A stretch of DNA of 64,000 nt from Eumeta japonica. Lineage: Eukaryota; Arthropoda; Insecta; Lepidoptera; Psychidae. Shown here piece by piece: positions 1 through 10,079 of this stretch (position 1 is its first letter; each line of letters begins with the position of its first letter). A model generated the notes under the pieces. It searched no databases, had not been told where the DNA came from, and worked only from the letters and a program-made list of their open reading frames with translations. The position numbers were made by a program, and so were the translations under genes. Location of the stretch: positions 1 to 64,000 of the forward strand of contig BGZK01001343.1 in assembly GCA_005406025.1 (NCBI GenBank). The letters run 5' to 3'.

Positions 1-1985
1 ATTATGAATAAAATCCATGTTTATTGTTAACAAGTTCCAAAAATTTTTTTCTAATCGGATATGAGTTAAAATCTTAAAATATACTGTATAGCCGTCTTTT
101 TGAAATTTTAGTCATTTAATTTTTTTTTTAATATGTGTACTTCTCAGTACACCGTATGCGATATTTAGTGCATTTAATTTCATGAATTCGACGAAAATAT
201 ACATAAGCAAGTAGGGAAACCGTATACAATTCGATTCACTAAAATATGACTCTTTGGTGCGGCGTATATTTGCTGTTCGTACTGCAACGTCTTAATGTGT
301 GCCAAACTTTTCACTTGTCAAGTCTTTTTTTCAATATTGAGACATAATTTTTCGTAACTTTTTTATATCAGATTGAGGAACTCAAACTCTGCAAGGAAGA
401 AGATCTTCATGCGGCGTTAGATCTACTGACTAATTACTGTTATGACCATGTCCAAGAGTAACGTCTTAAATTAATCTTAGAGTAGCGGAACGAATGGTTT
501 TCATGAAAGAAAATTTAAAAAAAGAGTATAAAAAAATCATCCGTGATCAAATTTCTAAGCTGATACTTTTTGTTCAAAGGCAACGCTTCTGACCACTGGG
601 ATGTCTGAAGCAATCAGTACTTATTATGATAAATCTATGTAATCAATATCAAACCCTAAATTTTAACAACAATTTCGCTTTTTACTAAGATAAGCTGTTA
701 CATATATCATTAGTGACTCTCAATTTTAGAGCTTGTTGCTTAAGAATCTTTTTTTATATATAGTCCACGGTATACTAATTACGTGGTAAACTTAATCGAG
801 TATTAACAAACAGTGAAGCCTTTGTTATGTTGCCTCTCCGCGCAACTAATTTACGCGATACGCGAGAACGCGAACAGAAACTCCACTAGCGGATCCTTGA
901 CTTCTATATGTATGGATAGTAGCCATTGACGGTGTTATTCCCTTCATTTTTATGAGAACCCAGTACAAATAATTCCCACGTGTGAAATTTCAATACTAAA
1001 CGAACAAGAGGAACGCGATTTAGCAGATTTTTCATAAAAAAACAACAACGTTCCGAATTTAATTCTTAATTCAACCTCAATATAACGAGTTTTACTTAGC
1101 CTAGCAAAGTTATTTTAAGTTACATCAGTCCTAACCGATATTTCAACCTCTCTAGACATTTTAAGTAATCTGCTGTAAAACGTCGTCTAATCAAACAGTC
1201 TGTGACGTGAAATACGTAATTGTAAAGACAGATCTATGCTAATAAACATCCGTTCATTAGTATTAATACGCTAAATTATTCACAAAACTTGTTATCCGTC
1301 ACAGCTGTCAGAATAACATCGCTAGTGCTGTGTAATCGATCGTAATCATCGATTATTGGTACAATATGTCTTTATAACATTGAATAACTTGAAAAACTAA
1401 AAGATAACAACAAAACTCATAAAATAAGAAATGAAACCACAAACAAAAATACAACAAAACATAGCAGAAACAAGACATTGGTATACGTATGCCGATTAAT
1501 GAATACAAACGCCCGCCCACTAATCATGATTCTCAGATTTAACAGCTTTAAAAAAAAGACAAATTTTTCTTACTTACCTTTTAAAGGTAATCAAAATTTT
1601 TATTTTCTTTTAGATATTGCTCATTTCAAAGAAAATTTTTATGACATTTTTGTTATTTTTTTAATCAATCAAATTCTTTTTTATAGAATTTATTAGGATC
1701 AAACAAGCATGCGGACTATCGGAAAGTAGGTTCCGTAGAAAGTAGAAAGTAGATTATAGTAGTATTTTCTTCTCTAATTTACTGCCTATGTGCACTAGGT
1801 GGCACCCGTAATTATAGAAGCTGACAATCAAAAGGAAAACTAAAATGATTACTTTTTAAAAACACGTTTGACATTAATTTAATAGCCACTATAGAGGATC
1901 ATCTCGCTTTTGGACGGGAATGAACGATGATTGCCCATGGACTGTCAAACTCAATAATATTATTAACGAATGAAATAAAGCCATG
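1..1985. other. AT-rich DNA without a recognised gene
   Basis: I see no gene or recognisable transposon in this stretch. A slightly more GC-rich patch lies near 830-900, with several CGCG words, and a short coding-like piece at 372-461 is listed separately. A short stop-free frame at 1478-1696 is very AT-rich, has no recognisable motif and is probably chance. Confidence 0.6.
372..461 (+). other. Possible terminal exon fragment, unidentified
   Basis: A pyrimidine-rich tract ending in TTTTTTATATCAG (to 371) looks like a splice acceptor. It is followed by 29 open codons and a TAA at 459-461. The predicted peptide is acidic and amphipathic (EELKLCKEEDLHAALDLL and onward) and reads more like protein than the neighbouring frames. 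I do not recognise the family. No upstream exon can be seen because the window begins 371 bases earlier. It could equally be a chance frame or a scrap of a mobile element. Confidence 0.12.
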
Positions 1986-1999
1986 TCTTTAAAAATAAA

Positions 2000-2105
2000 A
2001 ATGCTTTTTAGGGTTTCGTATCCAAAAGGTGCCTATGGGACCGTATGACTGAGACTCCGCTGTCTGTTCATTTATTATTGTCAGTGCTATCACTTTATAT
2101 CTTCT
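2000..2105 (+). repeat. Dispersed repeat fragment, GGGTTTCGTATCC type
   Basis: The stretch has the words GGGTTTCGTATCCAAAAGG, then GGGACC, then ACTGAGACTCCGCTGTCTG in that order. From memory this is a very common dispersed repeat of lepidopteran genomes, and this copy is diverged. A piece of a similar repeat lies at 59150-59215. Class is unassigned. Confidence 0.5.
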
Positions 2106-2269
2106 GTTCAAATACAAACATTCGAAAGATTGTCTTCTTTGCACACAATCTTTGACAGGATAACAGTAGATCTTTGACAGGAGACATGATGACAAGAAAG
2201 TTGTCTGATTGGGCCACTAGGCACACCTCGAGAGAGTTAGTAATATTATGGATACATATCAAAAGTTTC

Positions 2270-2450
2270 ATGTTATTGGTGTGCTATGGAGACGAGATGG
2301 TGTGCTATATAGATAAGTAGATAATAGTCACTGCTCGCCATAGATACCCACAACCCCAAAGAAATCATTTGTGTGTTGCCGGCCTTTTAAATAGGAATAC
2401 ATTCTTTTCTTGAAAAACCCATTATCGAAGTTGCTTGGAAATACTGCGAA
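2270..2450 (-). repeat. Short interspersed repeat S, copy 1
   Basis: Read on the minus strand this matches the 3' part of a repeat present in about six copies in the window (2270, 14985, 23925, 38236, 49355 and 57650). The shared words are a GTTGCCGG or CCGGCAAC core about 30-40 bases from a CCATAGA or TCTATGG word. The copies are strongly diverged. I treat it as a SINE-like or other non-autonomous element; no internal RNA polymerase III boxes were identified, so its class is open. Confidence 0.5.
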
Positions 2451-2639
2451 TGGTAATCATTTCGAATCTTCACTGTACGTGGCATAAAATTGCGCATTAT
2501 GCGTTCGACAATAGAACGCAGCCATCAAGATAGTTCTGATGATATTTCCGGCGTGCCGAATAATAACGAAAATTAGCGGCAGGGCTGAGATTTAATAGCT
2601 ATTCAGAGCGCTCCCCATAATACACGCGATATACCATGC

Positions 2640-3100
2640 ACAAAGTTGCTAGATGGAGTTCCGGTTGTTCCGTCATCATAATGGCTCGCCTTCGGTCCGG
2701 GCCCCTGGACCCCGTTTAGTTTAGTGTGCTACTGTATGCAATGTTCCTTTGAGCCGCGTTCCGGAGTGTCAGGCTCCGCACGTGCAATGAGTGTTTGTGG
2801 TACCAAGCAGTGTTCACCGTGCGTTGTCAGTCAAGCTACGTGCGTTCGTCCCGTGTGTTCACTCCGGTTTACTGCACCGTCTGCCCGCCGAGCCCGCGCT
2901 CGGTTTCTGCGCCTAGGGTGCGCTCCTGCAAGATTATGCTTCCAATACCGATCGCTTTTTAGTTACTTCGTATGTTTTACACACATAAAGGGTTTGTCAT
3001 CGACTACGTGACGGCGACCGCATTTGTCGATCACCCGCAGTCTTTGGGGCGGGACAGTGCTCGAACGTCGACGGTTAGCGGCGAAATTCTGTTATCGCTG
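2640..3100. promoter_or_regulatory. GC-rich island, possible promoter or 5' leader
   Basis: This is one of the most GC- and CpG-rich stretches in the window, against a very AT-rich background. One frame stays open for 95 codons (2724-3011), but high GC lowers stop frequency and the peptide (rich in Cys, Arg, Ser) matches nothing I know. A TCAGTC initiator-like word lies at 2827-2832. There is also an imperfect inverted repeat around GGTCCGGGCCCCTGGACC near 2696. It could be a promoter with a 5' leader, a conserved regulatory element, or the 5' end of an unrecognised transposon. Strand is not determined. Confidence 0.25.
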
Positions 3101-3375
3101 TATAATCCAATTTCGAATTAAATTCAGTCATGTTAGTTGCGTTTTTACGTAAAGATTATAGGTCATTATTTAAATTTTAAATTTAGATTCTGTGATTTAA
3201 GAGTCTACAGCCCTCGATCGGAACTGGTAAATTTTTAACCGCTTTTCGCAGTTTTTTGCCATCCCCTCCCATTACTCGCTTAAAAGTGTTGTCTGTTATT
3301 TAATTTATTACACAAAGTAATAGATATTTAGTTAATTATTATGCATCTTCCCGGGACACGGTTGTCAGCTATGAC

Positions 3376-3640
3376 GTTATTACATCATGGTAATCCGGAA
3401 AGGTTTCAATGACTTTTCACGCCGTTGGCACCCCTTGTGTCTTCTGGTCGCTTTAGATGAAGTTGTAAAAGCCTTTAGGCTAACGGCAGGCGCAATTATG
3501 CTTCGGGGGGTTTTTAGTCCGTGAGAGGCGGACACACCTTGTGCGCCCGGGCGCACGGACTGCCCATAACGGGTTTTTCCCCTCTTTACACTTCGCACAA
3601 GGAAAAACACAAAAAAAAAACAAAACGAAGTTCCTATATC
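3376..3640. repeat. GC-rich probable transposon fragment
   Basis: The stretch is GC-richer than its flanks and directly abuts the reverse transcriptase relic on its right. Words such as CTTCGGGGGGTTTTTAGT and ACGGGTTTTTCCCC look like the 3' region of a non-LTR element. I cannot name the family. The 128-codon minus-strand frame at 3380-3766 crosses from this fragment into the relic and is not a gene. Confidence 0.35.
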
Positions 3641-3649
3641 TCTTGCAAG

Positions 3650-4570
3650 GCCAGCAGGTCCAATTGGCCGTATACTACAGGGATGTCTATGATTCGAGAT
3701 ACTCTCTGTTTGATGCGGTTTAAAAGCACAAGTTGATATTGGGTTGCCCCAGTGCAGAAGTAACAACAGTACTCTAGATGAGGTCGAACCTGTGCCTTAT
3801 AAAATAAGAGACAATGATCCGGTTAGAAATACTGTCGCGCTATATTGAGCACTTCGAACTTTTTAGAAGCTAGTTTTACTTTACTCCATATGTCGACACC
3901 AAGAATCCCGATACTCGCTGTGATCTTAAGTGGTTCCGAAGAAAGAAAAAGGAACGAACGCGGATTTTTTAGCGATAAACGCCAAAGTTGTATCTTTTAA
4001 GGGTTAAATTTAACGAGATTAAATTTACCCCACCATAATATATGCTCTAAAGCTGCCTTAATTCCAGACACAATTAAGTGTCGACACTAATTGACACGGT
4101 TCATGGTCACTAGTGTGGCCAAGGTATAATACGTCCAAAGTATTGTCTTCCGCATAGCAACGAACGTTATCAATTTTCAACACATCAAAGCGTCGAGGAC
4201 AATACAGAACCTTGAAGGACACCGGCATTCTCGGATGTAGAATCTGAACATATACCGTCAATTGCACCACTAATTCTATGTCCCGTGAGAAAATTGCCAA
4301 TCCATTTATATGACATCTCGAAAATTGCGTACGAAGAAAGATTCAGTAGAAGCACTTCATGCCACACCCTATCAAAAGCCTTTGCAACATCCAAACTAAC
4401 AATCAAAGGCTTCCTCTCACTTTCAATTGCCTCCGCCCAGCGATGTGTCAATAAAGTGAGAATATAACCAGCTGAGCGACTACCTCAAAAACCGTAGCGA
4501 GGTCATTGATCAAATGATGTTAAATAGTCTAGAAGCTGGCGGACGATAATTAATTCCCTAGTTTTAGAGA
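3650..4570 (-). mobile_element. Jockey/CR1-like non-LTR retrotransposon relic, RT and C-terminal region
   Basis: The minus strand encodes the RT palm and C-terminal part of a non-LTR (LINE) polyprotein. In order there are THRWAEAIES, motif A VSLDVAKAFDRVWHE, the segment NFLTGHRIS, motif B LQGSVLSSTL and a motif C derivative CYAEDNT (YADD changed to YAED). The downstream region carries SASIGILGVDIWSKV and AQVRPHLEYC, typical of the part after the RT in jockey-like elements. The frame is broken: a stop lies within the YGF segment near 4478, there is a frameshift between motifs B and C, and more stops follow. Both ends are truncated; the endonuclease is absent. It is certainly inactive. Clade assignment (jockey versus CR1) is from memory of motifs. 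Confidence 0.85.
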
Positions 4571-4572
4571 AC

Positions 4573-4790
4573 AAGAGAATTTAAATTGAAAATATCTTTA
4601 TTTCATGGGTTACAAAATAACACTTGAAATCCGTCACAATTTTTTTTTGGATTTTACACTTTGTCACTCGTTCGGAAGGCAGTTTTTCTCAAGAAGAACG
4701 AATAAGAAACTTAAGGTCGGTTTTTTTCGACATTTCTTCATGTATAGCCAAAATATATAAAACCATTGATGAATAAAATAGCCCGGTGAG
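4573..4790 (-). mobile_element. 3' end fragment of AAATC-tailed LINE, copy L3
   Basis: The words AAAATATCTTTATTTCATGGG and ACACTTGAA at the left end match the 3' ends of the better copies at 8605 and 37620. AGAACGAATAAGAAACTTAAGG at 4697 onward matches AGAATAAGCAAGAAACTCAAGG in the 37620 copy. The AAATC tail is largely lost. It lies just upstream (minus strand) of the jockey-like relic and is a separate insertion. Confidence 0.6.
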
Positions 4791-4799
4791 AAGTCAAGC

Positions 4800-5990
4800 T
4801 GCCTATGCTCATGAATATTTGTCTTATAAATATTCGGAAATTGTTTAACACTATAAGTTTTTTATTAAGAATTACTTAATAAAGCACTTTAATTTATATA
4901 AGGGCAAATCTTGTACATCCACAGAGACCCTTTTGAACATCCACACACAGAGAATTTGCGACTTTGCTAGTAATTTAAAATGTCGCACCTTTTGTGATTT
5001 ATTTAATCAATTCGCTGTAGTTAGCGTCCAAAAGAACGTCCTTGTATACGGCAATAGGTACGGCACAATCTCTCGTATACATGTCAAACATTGCAACATC
5101 ATGAAATACGGATCTTGTTAGGCGTGACTTCGCTGACACCTGTCACAGTCATGAAGCTGTATTTTACGAACACTACCTAGTGTCAACTTCTTTGCGCGCT
5201 GTTTCTTATTTTTCTTTTTTTCCAGAAAATGTTCCTTTGTGAAGGAAAGACACTTATTAAATCTTTATGTTTTTCTAATTAAACATCGCTCAGGATTTCG
5301 ATTTATTTATCGATCATGCGATAACGAAGATAAAATGTGTCATTCTTTTTTTTATGACGACGAGTCTGTGTAGTTAGATTAATTTTTGTTCTCAAAATTT
5401 GTCGTCCCTTACAAAGGGATGCTTCTGACGAGGGGACGCCCTCTCTGCCCTCTTCACTCCGACACGCTATTGAGTTACTATATTATAATGCGAACGTTTC
5501 GTAAGGTCGTTCATCATCATCGCATCTCATTCTAAACGAGATTTAAAATAAAATTAACCTTTTGCAATGCATTCATTGTATATAGAAAGCTCTTAAGTAC
5601 TGAATTTCAGTTTGTTCAAAAATAAAAACGTTCCGGCAACTTAGAAATTTAATTGTTACAATTAGAAAATTCAGACCGCAATGTAAAGTCAAAAAGAAAA
5701 TAACTTTTATTATAACAATGTCCCATAAGCTTTATTAAATAGTGCCCTCCTTCGTTTCACATTCCCAAAATTATTTACAAGCAAATAGTTAAATCCAATT
5801 TGTCAAGGCTAGAAACACAAAAACAAAGTCATATGTAAGCATTTAATTCTGTTTATGAGTTTAAAGCTTTTTCCTAAAAAATATCTTATATTTTCTAAAT
5901 TATAGTACCGACGTCACTTACACACCCATTTAACGGTCATCGTACATCATTCTAAGCGCAACCATCATCTATTAAACATTTAAATTTTAA
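4800..5990. other. AT-rich DNA without a recognised gene
   Basis: I recognise no gene or transposon here. A modestly GC-rich patch at about 5400-5470 contains an AAGGGATGCTTC word and no obvious structure. Confidence 0.6.
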
Positions 5991-5994
5991 AAAG

Positions 5995-6420
5995 ATGTGA
6001 TTTCCATGTTGAGTGCTCGCTGCAAAATGTCGTATAAATGTCAGATTCTAAAGGCTTATATACAACCTCTTTTGAATTCGTTCCCAAACACGGCCATAGC
6101 CGAGCATCCGCCGACGGAACACCTGGATTATCTGCCACGATACGAGCGAACGAACGATTCGGCGCGTCAAAAGCGACGACATTGTATTGCGTCGTGTCGG
6201 ATCGGGCGCCTCATTCAAAACGGCGGCGGTGCTACACCGGCGGGTCGGAAAAACCGCGCCATTTACTTTCAATTTGGAACGCTTTTTTTTTTAAAAACGA
6301 AAAAGAAAGATGAGCCGCTGTCGTTGACGCGGCCAATGATTGATCGCTCTGTCTTTGGAGCGGCCCACGATAAATTAGCAGCGGACGCCCGTTCTGTATA
6401 TAGAGCTTAGCGACTCCGGT
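5995..6420. promoter_or_regulatory. GC-rich island with homeodomain-like words
   Basis: Two overlapping frames are open for over 90 codons (5997-6410 and 6038-6313), but neither peptide resembles a known family and the plus-frame one starts at GTG. Open overlapping frames are expected when GC rises locally. The right part carries CCAATGATTGATCG near 6332 and GATAAATTAG near 6370, of the type bound by Exd/Pbx-Hox and other homeodomain proteins. A conserved regulatory element is my first guess and an unrecognised exon the alternative. Confidence 0.25.
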
Positions 6421-6429
6421 GGGCTTATT

Positions 6430-8600
6430 CTAACGATTTTTTTTTTGGGGGGGTCCGATCGGATCCTAAAATATTTTGATTGATGAATGCATAAACGACG
6501 ATTTAACTGTCGTCCTATGCTATTTAAAAGAATTTTATACGCTTCGTCAAAATGTAAATGCGATTTAGCTTATATCATTAATTTATGTGTAGCCAATATT
6601 TCATAAATTAACCTTTCAAAGCAATGAAGTCATGAAAAATCGATAAGCAATAGTTTTCCCAAAACAATGGCTTTCTAAAAATTTCATTTGCATTTTTATT
6701 GGATCATCTACATTGTATTGCGTTTTATATGTTCATACGTTATGACAGTTTTTATGAACACGTTAAGAATATACGTCAAAAAGTTTATATGAATAGAATT
6801 CTCAACAAAAAAAAAGACAAAAGAATAGCTTTTGGACGATTTTTTGAAAGACAAAAACATGGTATAAGAAATTTTCCTTAATAGCAAAGGATAATCAATA
6901 AATTAATATTTCAGAAAGAAAACTTTAAGAATTCCCTATATTTTAATTAAAGTAGCATATAATTTAATTTAAAGTAGCATCAAAAGCCAAGATAAAAGCC
7001 GACTTAAAAGAAATAGACCCCAGCAACACGGTGTCGTATTCTTTGCTTTGTTACATTATTCGTTCGCTTACGGTAGAAACTGTTCTTATACTAAAGAACC
7101 TGACATTATTTAATTTTTAATTTATTTTTTGTTTTAAATTTATACAAATTTTCAAGTTACATTTTAAAAGAAATTATATAACACATTAAACCTCTACCAA
7201 AAAAAATTATGTTTACTATATTTGAATTTGTTTTTTAGCAAATTACATATAAGTATTACGTTAATCAAAAATATGTTAATGTTTAATTAATCGTCATCTT
7301 ATTTTATTGTATATGTAATAAGAAAGTTTTAAATTACTATACTCTATACGCTTTATAAATTATCAAATTCTTTCTAATATATCTTCACCCACATTATGAA
7401 ATTAAACATTCATTTTAATTTTAATCTTAGGTGATTACTACATTAAGCTTTATTATAAAAAAAATTTAGTTAGTGATTCTTGTCATATATTCAACTAAAA
7501 AATAATAATAAACATTTTAAATAATATTAAGCCACTATACTGGTATCTTGTATTAGAACAGCACATGTAAATTGCAAAGGAAATAGTACTTATTGTTTTC
7601 CAATTACAAAATGATCGTTACTTGTTCTCTTTGTATTTAAAAATTAATCTTATGTTATGATCGCTTGAAATGTCAAATGATCATTAATGTTCCTTTCCTT
7701 CTTTTTCTTTGATACTGCAAAATGGTATTGTAAAATGTGAGGCCGAGACTTTGAGCCATTTGTCGAAGTAGTACGTGACTGTGCGTCTTCTCTTTTTATT
7801 CATCTATGAGGCTAGGCCGTCCATTCTTAAATATGTTTAGGTCTCATGTAAACTTTGATATCCGCACTAGTTTCTTGTTTATAGTAAAATTTTTCTTTTA
7901 TTGAATTGGAAATCAAAATGTGCGTATATCTTTCATTTTATTCTAGGCTAACTTCATTTTCAATGAAATATGCCTATTCCATAAATTTTTATTTTCATTC
8001 ATAAGAAAGAAAATAAAAATTTACATACTAGCAAACAGAAAGGATAATAATAAAAATTCAGTCATGATGCTCGTTTTATAAAGGATTATGTCGTTAAGGA
8101 CAAAATAAGATCAAACAAAGGAAAATATAATGAGTTCGTTGAGTAAATATAGGTGCTTACGAATTTTGAAATTAACAGAGTGAAAATTTTCAAAAGCTTA
8201 GTGAAAGGAGCTTTGACGTTACATTAACTTTGCAATTTCTCCGTCGAACTTAAAAGTGACTCATTAAATATAATAGGATTTCATGTATTCATTTTAAAAA
8301 TGACCTTAAAAATAAATACTCTCATTTGTAGAATAATAACAATAATATTAGAATTTGAGTAACATGACAGAAATTATAATAATTGTAAAATTATTTTAAC
8401 AAAACCTAAACTTTAAGTTTAAATTTTCAGATGTTATATTTTATTGGACTATATCTCGTCCACCAAATTCTGAGTCAAGTTCACGAAATTATAGTAATTA
8501 CTAAAATCTTACAAGCAACTTACAAGAAACTATTGAAAATAAGGAAACCTATCTAAACGACTAGAGTAAAAATCGTTGCAATGTATGTACTTCTACTGAT
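6430..8600. other. AT-rich DNA without a recognised gene
   Basis: About 2.2 kb of very AT-rich sequence with homopolymer runs and no recognisable gene, repeat family or structured RNA. Confidence 0.6.
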
Positions 8601-8604
8601 TCAT

Positions 8605-9640
8605 TCAAATCAAATCAAATCAAAAATATCTTTATTTCTTAGGTAATAGAATTACACTTGAAATAGGTCATCATGGCATTCTTGTAGTACTAACGTTAAC
8701 ACCCATTCCGAATGCTGATTCATTTTTCGGTTTCGCTCAAAGATACGTGATAGATAGTCAACAAAACTAGCACATTTGAAAATTACATGAAAGAACCTAA
8801 TAGTCGAGCAATTCATTCCCACGGATTTTTTTCGTTAATATATTCAGATACGCCATAATAACCTTTATACCTCATAATTTTTAGTAATGAAAGTTTTAAA
8901 TTTATGAAATGGCAAATTTTTAGTTTTAACTGGTAACTTACTACAAAAGCGCACACTTTGCCCCTTAAATGATTTGTTAACTTTGCTAAGTCTGATTTTA
9001 TGAGCAGCAAGGCCATTCTTATCTTTAGTTTTAATGTTATGAATATCGCTCATTTTTTGGAATGATTTTATATTCCTTTTAACATATACCAGGTTTTCGT
9101 ATATGTACTGTGACGATACAATTAAAATATTAATTTCTTTAAATTTTTCTATAAGAGATTCTGTTGGTCACAAGTTATAAATGGCGCGTAAAGCTCGCTT
9201 CTGCAGTACAAAAAGTGTTTATATCGGCTGCATGATCCCATAATAAAATTCCATAAGTTATGATACGATATTTATGATATTTCATTTGTAAGCCACCGAA
9301 TTTTTTTTTACTGCATATTGTGTTCACAATATCCAGTTTCTCGTCTCTTGCGTCGACCAATTTAGTATTACACAACGAAAACTTAATTATTTTTGTTTTC
9401 TTCTCATTAAGCAAAATATTGTTAATTGTAAACCACTCGACTACTTCTGAGATAGTACTCTTTACTTCATCAAAATTTGTTTATTGTCCATTAACCTTAA
9501 AAATCAATGAAGTATCATCAGCAAACAGGACAATTCCATGCTCATCCTTCACAAGATGTGGTAATCATTAATATAAACTAGAAATAGAAATGATCCAAGA
9601 ACTGAACTACGATGATAATTTAGGTTTCATCCAGTACTGG
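8605..9640 (-). mobile_element. AAATC-tailed non-LTR retrotransposon, 3' half (copy L1)
   Basis: The minus strand carries the C-terminal half of a LINE polyprotein. RT motif B region SVLGSFLFLVYIND is followed after a frameshift by motif C in FADDTSLIFKV, with both catalytic aspartates kept. One in-frame stop follows, then LLNEKKTKIIKF. An internal deletion then joins this to YGILLWDHAADIN, and the C-terminus reads DIHNIKTKDKN, LSKVNKSF and NPWE near the end. The element ends at 8605 in about three AAATC/TCAAA units, the expected 3' tail. The 5' part with the endonuclease is missing, as usual for a 5'-truncated LINE insertion. Copies at 37620 and 4573 share the 3' end. The jockey/CR1-type assignment is tentative. 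Confidence 0.85.
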
Positions 9641-9644
9641 CTTT

Positions 9645-10075
9645 TATCTGCGGTTTTTCTTAAATGGTATAGAATGGATTCCCTTCATCGTTTCTATCTC
9701 TTCGATACCAATCGCCGTAATCGTAATACCGATTTTGAGTTCGATTCCACTGTGGAATCGAAACCAAGTCTTGGTTCCGATGATACTTTTATTCTCGATA
9801 TTCTAATAACAGCTCTTTTTGATTTCAATATCTGTTCTATTTTAATATCCTGCTCCCAATACCATCTTTGTATCCATCCTGATCCCGCTGTCAGTTCTAA
9901 GATCCCGCCCCAGTTCACTCTCAGTTTCAATGCCAATTCGATCTCGCTCTTTCCTGATATAATTTTTACTTGATGTTTCGAGCTCGGAATTAATTCAGGT
10001 TCCGCTCTCAGTTCAGTTCAATAATTTCGTTTATAATCTCAGAACATATTTCTGTTTCAAATTATAATAAAAAAT
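9645..10075. repeat. Degenerate GATT/TCGAT-type simple-sequence region
   Basis: This pyrimidine-rich tract is built of degenerate hexamer-like words (TCCGAT, TCTCGA, GATCCCG, TTTGATTTC) without a fixed period. Similar degenerate sequence follows the CCGCTCCGCCC-type repeats at 22185 and 45637, so it may be their variable interior. It holds two small perfect palindromes, one centred at 9751 (CGATTCCAC-T-GTGGAATCG). The frames open here on both strands (for example 9590-9973) are by-products of the low complexity. Confidence 0.4.
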
Positions 10076-10079
10076 AAAT

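Noticed and set aside
3380..3766. 128-codon minus-strand frame
   Set aside because: It crosses the junction between a GC-rich transposon fragment and the RT relic, in a different frame from the relic.
5997..6410. 137-codon plus-strand frame as a gene
   Set aside because: It starts at GTG, a second frame is open over the same bases, and no domain is recognisable; local GC content explains the openness.
9590..9973. 127-codon plus and 80-codon minus frames
   Set aside because: Both lie in the same degenerate simple-sequence tract.
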